64,000 nucleotides of DNA from Buxus sempervirens (lineage: Eukaryota; Streptophyta; Magnoliopsida; Buxales; Buxaceae): assembly GCA_947561395.2 (NCBI GenBank), contig OX387184.1:33284766-33348765 (forward strand), written 5' to 3'. Below, in pieces: positions 45,415-55,680 of the stretch. The notes beneath the pieces were generated by a model that did not search any database, was not told the origin of the DNA, and saw only the letters and a program-made list of their open reading frames with translations. Made by a program: the position numbers and the translations under genes. Every line of letters starts with the position of its first letter. Within the stretch, counting starts at the first letter, position 1.

Positions 45415-47381
45415 ATCCTTGAGAACAAATCCGTGAGGGCCCGTGGGCCCAGAGCGGACAATATCTTGCTGGTTATGGGTCTGGGGCGTTACAAATTGTA
45501 AAATCCCGAATTTTAATAACATTAAAATTTAGGATTTTATGCTTTTAAAACTTATTTAATTAATGAAGAACTTTAGAAACAGAGAAAAGGAAATTAATTA
45601 GAGTTAATTTCAAAAATCTAAATAGGATGAATTATTTAAAATGGGAAAATTTTATTTATTTGGGGGAAGATGTTGGTGTAGGTTATCTGTGGAGTGGCAG
45701 TTACCTGATCGCACACTCAGATGAGTTGAATAGGTAGGAATCTTGGTGGGCAAGCATTGCACCAAATCAAGTGTATATAAGGTGAGTATAAATACCTAGC
45801 GAGTTAATTAGGGTTTCTTTTCATTTGCGGATAGTTTGAGTTGAAAGGTTGCGGCTGCGGTTTCGTTTAGGGCTCTTCGAGAGAAGGAGCAGGAGAAGTG
45901 CTGTGGGAGAGTCGAGGTGGAGAAGATTTACGGTCAATGAGTTCCGCGGATCAGAAGTCGGAGGAGTCTTTCCCTCGCGAGCGAACCTCTGTTCGACTAG
46001 AGCAAGCCGACGGCCGATTGGGTTCGGGGTTTTCTGGGTTTCTCGTTTCCAGGACTTGGGAGAATCGAAAGGTGAGTGGCATTGTTTTACAACCGAGATT
46101 TCGGATTATTCATGTATTGGTTGATTGATTTCATTGTGTTGATTTCATTGTTTGAGGTTTTCTCGGTGTTCTGGGCAATAACAGTTACGGAGGGTTTTGT
46201 ATAGTGAAATTGGGGATAACTGGGAAATCATGTAGATTAAATCCAAAATAGGTTTGGATGTATCCTGGGAGTATTAGGAGGCTATATAAGTGGTTACAGA
46301 CTGAGAAATTCCAGCCAGAGTTGGATTTCTGGGATTAACAGAGACCTGGGAATCGAAGTGGGTTACCGCCCACCTGGCGCCTACCTGGCGCCCACCTAGG
46401 AGGTGAGCGCCAAGAAAAACAGACCCGGCGCCGAGCTAGCGCCCACCTCGCGCCTACCTCAAATCCGAGCGCCTTTCTCCCGCTCTTCTTGCGCCCGTCT
46501 GGCGCCTAGCTCGCGCCCACCCGACCACGAGTGAGCGCCAGCATCATTTTAATGAAAGGAGCCACCGCCCACTTGGCGCCTACCTAAGGAAGTGAGCGCC
46601 TAGTCCAATACACTTACCAAATTATAGAATTTGTTGAAAATAGCCCCTTAATTACATGAAAGACATTTAAGTAAATGTCCTGTGTATTTATTGCTCCATT
46701 TACTTAAGTCTTTACATGTAAATAAGGTTTTACCCCCCATTTGGAACCAATAAAAATACTTCCAAGGTCTAATTCCCAGCCAATAAAAAGTCAACTTTCC
46801 AGTTCATGCCTAAATCCCGGTTTTAATCAAAATGCCCGGTTTGGGTTTAATACCCAGATGAGTGATTCAGGAGCCCAGAAAATTCTAGGAGATGTGTTTA
46901 CCCATCAATAGACTACAACCAAAATTTGAGCCCGAAACTCCTTGTAGATTTGTCTAGAAAAATTATATACCAAAAGTCAACGTTTTTAACCAGACTTAGA
47001 ATATTTTGAGGTCCGAAACTTTTTATCTCAGAATTGATTGCTTTTTGGTATGGTGACCTTATAGGGGATCCTAAGACTATTCCACTCATCTAAAATGTGT
47101 TTGGAGGTTTTCACAACATTCTTTTGGATTGATTTAGATTATGAAAGCGAAATTGAGAATCTAGATGTTTTGCTGATTTATGTTAAATCGAAGATTGGAT
47201 GCTGTAGTAGAAATCTGTATAATGTGTTACTTCTGAAAAGTCAGTTTTGAAACCATATTTGTTTTACTGAAATTTCATCTACACTATTATGCTAGTTCAC
47301 CTTTGAATGCACGGTGCACTTAAGGAAGTTATTGCATGAAATTGTTGTTGTGAGATTGGGAACCTTCGAATTATATGAGTT

Positions 47382-47605
47382 GCTGTTCTGGTTGGAACAC
47401 TTGTGAATGGATGTTCTGGTTGGAACACTTGTGAGTTTCTGTTCTGGTTGGAACACTTGTGAGTTTCTGTTCTGGTTGGAACACTTGTGAGTTTCTGTTC
47501 TGGTTGGAACACTTGTGAGTTTCTGTTCTGGTTGGAACACTTGTGAGTTTCTGTTCTGGTTGGAACACTTGTGAGTTTCTGTTCTGGTTGGAACAACTTG
47601 TAATG
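47382..47605 (+). repeat. 28-bp minisatellite, 8 copies, in E2
   Basis: GTTCTGGTTGGAACACTTGT followed by GAGTTTCT is repeated with a 28-bp period; the first unit has a variant spacer and the last a one-base insertion. A two-copy relative is visible in S1 near 52263-52305. Minus-strand frames through it are artefacts. Confidence 0.88.
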
Positions 47606-47754
47606 CGCATTGAATGCGGTGTTTTATCGGCGATTTATCGGTTTTGATTTTAGTTTATCCTGAATCCAGAGTCTAAGCTTAGTAATGTGATGTATTTTGT
47701 TTTATTGGTGTAATGGCATGGCCATGGAGTGTTGCCACGACTGGTGTAGAGCAG

Positions 47755-48146
47755 CCAGAAACCCTGAGTAGGCCTGGTTGTCGATGCCGATACCCGGAGT
47801 AGGCCGTCATCTCAGAGTGTCCGATACCCTGAGTAGGCCGGAACTGTGTACATGGAGGTGTGGATGTCGCTCTGGCATGTTGATTAACCAATCCAAGCAA
47901 CTACATGACATTGACCAATGTTGGTATTTGACTTTTGTTTGACGTGATATGTTTTATTCGCTGGTTTGTTGGTATCTATGGCTCATGGAATAGTGTTTAC
48001 CGATTTTTTGGGTATTGTACCTCCTGCCAGTGTAGAGCAGCATCATGACCCTGAGTGGTATGGTGTTGTCAATGCCGATACCCGGAGTAGGCCGGCATTG
48101 GATGACACTGTCATTTCAATATCCGAAACCCTGAGTAGGCCGGATA
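47755..48146 (+). repeat. Two conserved-loop hairpin arrays in E2
   Basis: In sense the loop is ACCCTGAGTAGGC-like. Stems are CCAG/CTGG (47755-47776), a fused mismatched unit near 47785-47810, TCCG/CGGA (47820-47841), then AATGCCG/CGGCATT (48071-48099) and TATCCG/CGGATA (48120-48146). Confidence 0.85.
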
Positions 48147-48714
48147 TACATTGGGAGGCGTGGGCATCGGTTATGATGTGACTTTATTGTTGATACGGGT
48201 TGGGACCCGAGTTATATCTTTTGAGTTGTTGAACTATGTTTTCTTCGATATGTTGCTACCTGGTTATACGTGACTTTACGGCTATATGCATGATTGATAT
48301 CGTCTTTACCACTTGGTTTATGCGATGGTTTTCCTTACGGAAGTAAATTAGATCGTTGAAGTTTTGTTGGGTTATACGTGTTATCATCGTTGTATATGGT
48401 TTGTAATCGTGGCATGTTTTAGAACTGAACAAAATGTATTTGTGCATGCATGTGCTGCTCACTGGGATATTCGTATCTCATCCCGTTGCTTTCGTTTTTG
48501 TTTTCAGATACTCTTGGAGAGCTCGTTACTTGCGGGTAGTTACTTGGACATGTGAGTTTTATTTTAATTTTGGGAATATTTTAGCGCACTCTGTTATATA
48601 GTTATTGTTGTATTCATGTTTTTCCTTCACTCTGATATTGCGATCCTGTGTTTTATAATAACCTCTGGAGACGAGTTACAGGTTTTTCATGTGACTCGGA
48701 TCTGGGGCGTTACA

Positions 48715-49276
48715 AAATCGATTTAGATTAACTAATGAGGCCTAAAGGTATATAAGGTTCTTTCTCCAAATTCTATAAAGTAGTTTCTGGTTTAAAGTTT
48801 CTATCTGTAGAAATCTGGTTAATACTGTATAAGATAATGTCTCATAATTAATTAACCCAATTTATAAAGTTAGTTTGTTATAAAACTTAGAATTTCGTAT
48901 CATTTACAAATTTCGGCAACCAATATCCTAAAATCACTCCCTATTTTATTTTCTGCAAAATAGGGTATTTAGTATTTTATTTGACTCAAAAACATCTTAT
49001 TTAATTAATAAAATTAATTAAAAATGGTTTGGAATTGAATCAGGAATTAAATTTGGAAAATTTGGATTTTTCTGCACTGGGCGCTCAGGATCGCTTAGGA
49101 TTACACAGGCATTCTAGGTCGGCGGTAGTTAAAATTTGAGTGCCAACTATATTTCAGTTAGCGGTCGACAGCGGTCTAAGATTTTGTACGAGCGCTGAGC
49201 ACAGAGAGGTCGGCGCTATACGGAAAACGTCAATCTGATTGTGCAAAAACCATTTTCTTGAGTTCTAAACGTTTCT
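48715..49276 (-). mobile_element. LTR K3, third part
   Basis: Matches K1 from about 10632 to 11228 closely, including GCGCTCAGGATCGC near 49080. It ends abruptly at about 49277, where Z LTR sequence begins. Confidence 0.8.
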
Positions 49277-50834
49277 CTCTCCCAATCACGTTATGCTACT
49301 GCTAACCACTATTAGGGCCTCTTACAACCAGATTTAAGCTTTTAAACAAAAGGATATGGTTTGCCTTGAATTAGCCGCACATGGCTATTAAAAGTGAATG
49401 GGCGCCAACTTCATTGTATTAGAAATACACCAGTCTCACTTCTACCTAAACTAATACTTCCTCTACAACCATATTAGAAACATCACCGGCCCTTAAAAAA
49501 TCCATGGAGTAGTTTTATTAAGCTTTATACTAATTTTTGTATGTATAGTAATTTAGCCACACTAGATTGGTATTATTAAGCTGGTCTCATCAGTGTTTTA
49601 ATTTAATTCTCTTATAATTTAATTGTGTGAAATCTTTAACTTCTGAACTCATTAAGCTAATGCTAGCAATTAGTTACAACTCCTAGAAGAAGTTTTTGGC
49701 GTTTAATCCACAAAAATTACTTCTGATATAACAGCCGCCTCGGCTGAAATTGCATGACTGGGCACTAACCTCCAGGGGTTGGCGCCCATCAGCCTTCTTA
49801 CCACAATTGAACCAGTGCCAACCTATAGCTTGGCACTGGTTAGCACCCATCAGCAGCCTATATGGCACGAACATGCTTCTTTTGTTACCTCACTTCCTAA
49901 CACATCTGGACCAGATTTTAAACTTAAGAATCATTCAACTATAACTCTACCTCCTCTAGAAATTCAGACAAAACCATTCGACCTTAACTCGATCACCATT
50001 CAAGATACAACTTCAGCAAATGATACAATTCATGATTACAGTCGATCAAACCAAATCTAACAATTGAGCAATGGAGAATCTAACGATTGTATCTGGAAAC
50101 CTCAAACAAGTGCTACTCACTTGACTAAAACAGATCCAAGCACCACAGTCAAAAACTTTACTCCATATCTGTAATGCTTCAGTAGATCCTCCATTCTCTT
50201 CTTGAAATCTTCCATAGAATATCCCTACAACAGATCTATGCTTGCATAACCTCCCACTTCAATTTCTGATTGAAAATTCGTACTAAATTGTTAGATCTAA
50301 TAATCTCACCTGAGTGGTTTGATCTGCCGCCAATTTGCATGAGCTCATCATAGCAGCTCAGCCACTCCACTATATTGATTTCCAGGTTCTCATTACTCAG
50401 ATCTACACAATTAAAGTTTCTCTCCTCACCTAGCTCCTTTCTTCTTCATTGAATTCTTTGATCTCTCACCATTCACTCAACCTCCAAACTAACAAATGAA
50501 CGAACCCACTGCCAATCAGAAATGGACCTTCTTTTATAGCTGCCGGCAATTTTATATTCAAAACCTGGTACTATACTTGCCACTCCAGCACACACCTCCG
50601 CAAGGATCTCTAAATTCTTCCGATCCCATGGTTGTCACACCACCAAACCATCATAAACCCAGCAAATGAAACTTTATTAACAAATTTGCCCTATTTAATA
50701 ATTCATCATATTTAAAATTTAAAATTTAACTCTAATTAATTTTCTTTTCTCCCTTTATAGAGTTTTCCACTAATTAAATAAAATAACAACAGAAAATCCA
50801 ATTTTTAATGTTATTAAAAATTCAGGATTTTACA
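49277..50834 (-). mobile_element. 3' LTR of element Z, truncated
   Basis: Near-identical to 57705-59264 (5' LTR of Z), including CCCAATCACG and the GGCGCCAACTTC stretch, up to the terminus TTCAGGATTTTACA. Only about 1.56 kb of the 3.58 kb LTR remains: U3, the transcript start and the splice donor are kept, while the sense 3' part is missing. Confidence 0.85.
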
Positions 50835-51409
50835 TTCTCCCCTCCTTCAAAAAAATTTCGTCCTTGAAATTTAATTCATGAAGTCATAACAAATCTGGAT
50901 GCTTCTTCTTCATCTCATCTTCTCTTCAATATCAATCCACGAGTCTTTGCTTTATCCCTTTAAACCTCAATAAACCATCCTGATAATCAAAATCTCTTGC
51001 AACCTCATCTCCTTTCTCCACTAACCTTCCAGTATGCCTTAAATCTGAACTTGATACTTGATTCTCCCAATTATGCTGAATCCATTCAGACAAACATCAT
51101 CCTGCAAAAGAAACTTACCAGACCCAAACTCTAATGATATCCACCCAATTGCACCAACTAACCTTAAATGTGATTAGTATAGTTATCTGCTCATGGCAAC
51201 CCCTCTGTGACTTAATAACAATATATTTATAACTACTAGGATTCCTTGAGCCGAATAATAACTAAAAGTAAAATTTATTTATAATCTTGCAATAATTCCA
51301 TCCATAGCTCTGCACCTTATTAAGATTCCACTGAAAGTAAAATGTAACACCAACTTTTGGAATCTAAAGATAATCTTAGTTTTAATTACAAGAAATTATT
51401 CTCACTTCT
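50835..51409 (-). other. Z internal region, PPT side
   Basis: In sense it ends with PPT GAAGGAGGGGAGAA (50835-50848), preceded by TTTCAAGGACGAAATTT, the typical 3' end of a Tekay/Del-type internal domain. No coding frame is seen. It is interrupted by S1. Confidence 0.8.
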
Positions 51410-54400
51410 TGTAACACCCCGGTTCTGGGTCCAATTCCCAAAACCCGAGATGTTATGGTAAGCAACAAAAGCAACTAAAATATGGAATAATTTAAATCTT
51501 TTTCTAACTTTATAATCAGAGTAAAAGCGGAAACTTGAATTCAAATTCTCTTTATTAATCAACAATTATAATATAAAAGGATTTCAATTATATGAGCAAT
51601 CCTACATCTATATAGACTACCCAGCTACAACTAACCCACAACTTGACGTCCTCACCAAAAGTACCTGAAAAATGGGAGAAACCAGAGTGAGAATAAATCT
51701 CAACAAGTAGCAAGGTGCATGCATGAAATCAGTCCATGTTTATATAAAATAAGTCATGACGCGTACGATTAAACCAACGGCAACATCAACAAGGATAATT
51801 CCAAAGTTTAAATCCAATCCCATTATTATTATCAAATCATATTTCAATAACAATACTGATAAAAAATCGAATGGTCAATGTCATGTAGTTGCTTAGCTTG
51901 GTTAATCAACATGCTAGAGCGACATCCACACCTCCATGTACACAATTCCGGCCTACTCAGGGTATCGGACACTCTGAAATGACAGCCTACTCAGAGTATC
52001 GTCATCCAATGCCGACCTACTCAGGGTATCGGCATCGACAACCAGGCCTACTCAAGGTTTCTGGCCGCTTTACACCGGTTGTGGCAACACTCCATGGTCA
52101 TGCCATTACACCAATAAAGCATATACATCACATTACTAAGCTTAGACTCTGGATCCAGGACAAGCTAAACCAAAACCAAAATAACAATTTCATATAACTC
52201 AGTATTTGCAAAACAATAAGCCCACACCGATTACCATCCTGTGTATCCCAATACACTAATCACAAGTCGTTCCCACCAAAATAGCAACTCATCACAAGTC
52301 GTTCCAACCAAAACAACAACTCATATAATTTCAGCAAAGAATCCAACTCCAAAAACCCAATTAAACAATTTCTCAATCGAAAACACACATAAAACATACA
52401 GGGAACTAAGCCAATATCTCCTACAGTAAAATCACTTCGGAATTCATAAAATTAGCAATAAATTGATTTAAGACTCTCCCAAAAATGTTTTGGACAAATA
52501 AAATGTTTCTAATATCCTAATCTAGTGTTTGGCAAGGAGGTTGAAGCCTCATGGTTTCAAAATTAGGTTTGGATTGGTCAAACACATCATAGTGAAGCTT
52601 TTTGTGGGTGCGCTGACCTCTGGCGTTGGGCGCGAGGTCGGCGTGACTCAGCGCACACCCAAATCTTCACTTCGCGCGGACGAAAGTCACTAAGTGCGAG
52701 ACTAAAACTATTAGGCGCGAGATGAGCACGAGATGGGCGGATAGAAAAGGGGTCCGCACGAGCCAAGCAAGAGGTAAGCGCGGGCTCAGCGGATAGGGGA
52801 AAAAGTCCTTGCGCCGACTACATGTAGTTGGCGCTAAGTAGGCGCCAACTCGGCAGATGCTACCCTGGTTTTTCAAGTCTCTGTTATTTCCAAATCTACA
52901 CCACTGGCCGAACTTTTTCTCTCTGTAACAATTTCTTTAGTCTCCTAATATCCCCAGAAGACCTTTAAAACACTTTTTAAATTAATCTAAACACATTTTT
53001 ATTCGTTTCATTCAGTCCTAAAGAAAACCCACACTCGGACTATCTCCTTCCAGAAAACATGACTATCTCATTCCAGAAAACATATGCATTCAGATTAAAC
53101 TCACGAAACAATACGAAATCCAGTTTTAAAACGATGCTACTCACATCTTGGTAATTAAAATTTAACTAGGGTTTCTTTCTAATTCAACCCACCCATGAAC
53201 AACACTTTTCTTCATTCTTAAAAAGAGATTCAAATCACCAAATCGAAACTTTATAAACATCTAACTTTTCCAATGAAATCCAATTTAAGAACCAATACGA
53301 TCAATCATCAAAAACACAAGAAAATATGCAGTTCCTCCAGTTTCAAGTGTTTGCTACTTGCCTTTTTGATGAACCCAGATTTTTCAGAACGTCTTCTGTG
53401 CTCGTTTTTTGCAGCTCAACCGCACCCCTATAAACTTCTCAAATTTAGATCTTCACCGTTCCGTTTCAGGTCCTCCATGAGTAGAACAAAACCATAAAAT
53501 TTCAACCCATTCCAACGGTTGGATCTTTCTAACTCACCGCTCGAAGTTGACTAATCGGCCATCTTTGCAACTCCTTTTTCTTCCAAAATCTTGTTTTCCA
53601 CCAACTTCTGGGTTAATTCGCACCACCTTATACTCATCAAAATCCAATCTCCACCGTTCAGATTAAAGTATCTCATGTATAGAGCATAACCTCCAAATTT
53701 CATGACGATCCAACGACTAGATCTTTGGGGATCGTTGCTAAAATTCTGCTAGTCGGACCTCTGCAGCACCTCCCTTTTTCCTTTCTTCCCTCTCTTTTCT
53801 CTCTTCTCTTCTTTCTTTATTTTTCTCCCAAGCCTAAGCACGAATTTTCTTCTCTTTCCTCCTTATTTTTGAAATTGCAAAAAACCCTAAACCTTTCCTA
53901 GACCTCTCCTTTTTATAAGCTCTCTTAATTAGAAATCTTACTAGGTTTAGAAGACCTTCTAAATAGACTTCTCACCTTTAATTGGAAACCTCCTCATCTT
54001 AACTCTCCTTCTAATTCCTCTTTTAAGTATCTTATATAAGAGAAGGATTTATTTTAATTTATTTTCGTGCTAATTAAATTTTTTATTTTAAACTATTACT
54101 AAAACACCCTAAAGCTACCTCTTATCCTCAAACTTAAGGCTCCTTATCAACCATAATCACCAATATACCCTTTTTCCTACTTTTAAGCAATAATTTGCCA
54201 TTTAAATCCAAACCTAACCCAAATTAAGTCTAGTTAAATATTTTAAGTCTAATAATTATTTAATTACTCAATATCTTAATTTGGATAATTGGGAAATGAC
54301 TAAAATACCCTTTCCTTGGAATTCCATACTTAACCTTTGAATTTTTTTCCAAAAATTCTCCTCTTTATTCGTCATATCAATCTTAACCATATAATGTACT

Positions 54401-54657
54401 TGGATTAATACCTATCTTCTCAAATCCTTTATATTTAATTTCCTCTCCCAATTTATCCAAATCAACCTTGCTCTTTCCTATTTAAATGAAACCACTATTT
54501 AATTTCCTAATTACTCAAAATTATTGTTAATTTATTTAGTTACTAATATCCCTTTGGATCATACTATTATTCCTCCAATACCTAAATTAAATCTTAACTT
54601 TTAAATAATTAGGCTTATTTAATTTATTTTATTTTAGGAAAAATCCGGGGTTTTACA
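51410..54657 (-). mobile_element. Solo LTR S1 (3.25 kb)
   Basis: TGTAACACCCCGGTTCTGGG to CCGGGGTTTTACA with perfect TSD CTTCT at 51405-51409 and 54658-54662. Hairpin array at 51946-52064 (TCCG/CGGA, ATGAC/GTCAT, AATGCCGA/TCGGCAT, CCAG/CTGG). Reduced dyad TGAGAATAAATCTCA at 51688-51702. Predicted intron in sense from 53144 (GAT|GTGAGTAGCAT) to 51665 (TTTTTCAG). No coding region. Confidence 0.9.
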
Positions 54658-55680
54658 CTTCTTTCACCTCATAAATTTCACACCTTCATTCTTGAAATTG
54701 ATAGAATCGCAATCCGGAAGGAACTTCTTTATAACTTTTCTTTATGATCTCCTTTGAACCTTCAAACTTAATTCCTTAGAGTAGTGTCTCCAATACTTCA
54801 ACATAGTTATTCCAAGGAAGGAATTCTTCTCAGGAAATCTCACCCTGCCTTCTAAATTCACCACGCTTCCACTACGCATTTACCAATTCCCAAATTACCC
54901 ATGCATCTTCAATAATACTCATGAACTTAATTACTTATAGGTTTTTATTTTCAATATCCATACCCACTAATAGAACAAAAATAGCTCAGAAGAAAATATC
55001 ATGATTTACCACCACAATCCTTTCCATATATGTGCACCTATATGGAGGATAGGGAAGAAATCATGTAGATCCCCTTCTGGCTTAAATTAAGTAATATAGC
55101 ACACATCAATTTCTTTTATATATATAAATATTACATTATATACCCCATTTGTATAAAGCTTAATACCTTAGTATGTGTTTAGCACTGGCCGATGCCTCAC
55201 ATTACTAGAGTATGGCTATGTACATCTGGCTCATCATCCAATTAAGCATACAATAGCTTGTATGCTTAATCAACTATCACCAATTTCACGCTTTAGATAT
55301 ATGCATTTAATAATTAAATTGTATCAGAAACCTCCAGCATTCATCTCACTACTTGCCTTCATACCACTTGTTTTTAAATTTCTAATTATCCCTTAATTGG
55401 TCCAAATAATCTTCTCTAACCATACAATATCAACAAGAAAATTATACATTGCAATTAACAAACCATCTCACAAAAGATAAATATATGTATAATAATGGAA
55501 ATTAGTAACTAACCCTTAACAACAATGGCTGCTGCTATATTCGTAGAAGGAGCCCTCTCAAACTAAATTTCCTAAGTAATTGGTGCTATCTAACGTGCAC
55601 ACAACCCCCAAGGCCATCCTAGGGTTCCCTATCCCTATATCATGTTTCCTTTCATAACTCTGATATGCTCTGATACCATC
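54658..55680 (-). other. Z internal region, PBS side
   Basis: Continues the Z internal region from S1 to the PBS. Non-coding, A/T-rich, with short matches to the K internal remnant (ACCACGCTTCC, CACTGGCCGATGCC). Together with 50835-51409 the internal domain is only about 1.6 kb and has no gag or pol similarity. Confidence 0.8.
55666..55678 (-). other. Primer-binding site of Z
   Basis: In sense TGGTATCAGAGCA, two bases after the 5' LTR end; it fits priming by initiator-Met tRNA. Confidence 0.9.

Larger units (their letters stand above)
44701..45493 (+). mobile_element. Cassandra TRIM retrotransposon with two LTRs
   Basis: LTRs at 44701-45056 and 45138-45493 (356 bp each) read identically base for base. 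Between them are 81 bp with PBS TGGTATCAGAGA (45059-45070, initiator-Met tRNA type) and PPT GGAGGGGAGTA (45127-45137). Each LTR carries a 5S rRNA-like segment, the hallmark of Cassandra terminal-repeat retrotransposons in miniature. AAATC precedes the element at 44696-44700 and recurs at 48715-48719 after the adjoining E2, consistent with its TSD. It encodes no protein and depends on other elements. Confidence 0.95.
45497..48714 (+). mobile_element. Solo LTR E2 (3.22 kb)
   Basis: TGTAAAATCCCGAATTTTAA to ATCTGGGGCGTTACA. Its start matches the Z LTRs. TATA-like sequences at 45774-45780 and 45787-45794. Predicted intron 46072 (AAAG|GTGAGTGGCA) to 48507 (TTTTCAG). A GC-rich GCGCCCACCT/AGGTGAGCGC block at 46370-46600. 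A 28-bp minisatellite at 47382-47605. Two hairpin arrays (47755-47841 and 48071-48146). Dyad TGGGATATTCGTATCTCA at 48463-48480. Right flank AAATC; the left flank (CAAAT) is one base out of register, so its own TSD is not clean. Confidence 0.83.

Noticed and set aside
45849..46128. Arg/Ser-rich frames in E2 exon-like region
   Set aside because: Two frames overlap, no homologous frame is kept in E, F or Z, and the sequence is LTR leader.
47292..47610. Three overlapping minus-strand frames encoding VPTRTETHKCSNQ-type repeats
   Set aside because: They are the three-frame translation of the 28-bp minisatellite in E2.
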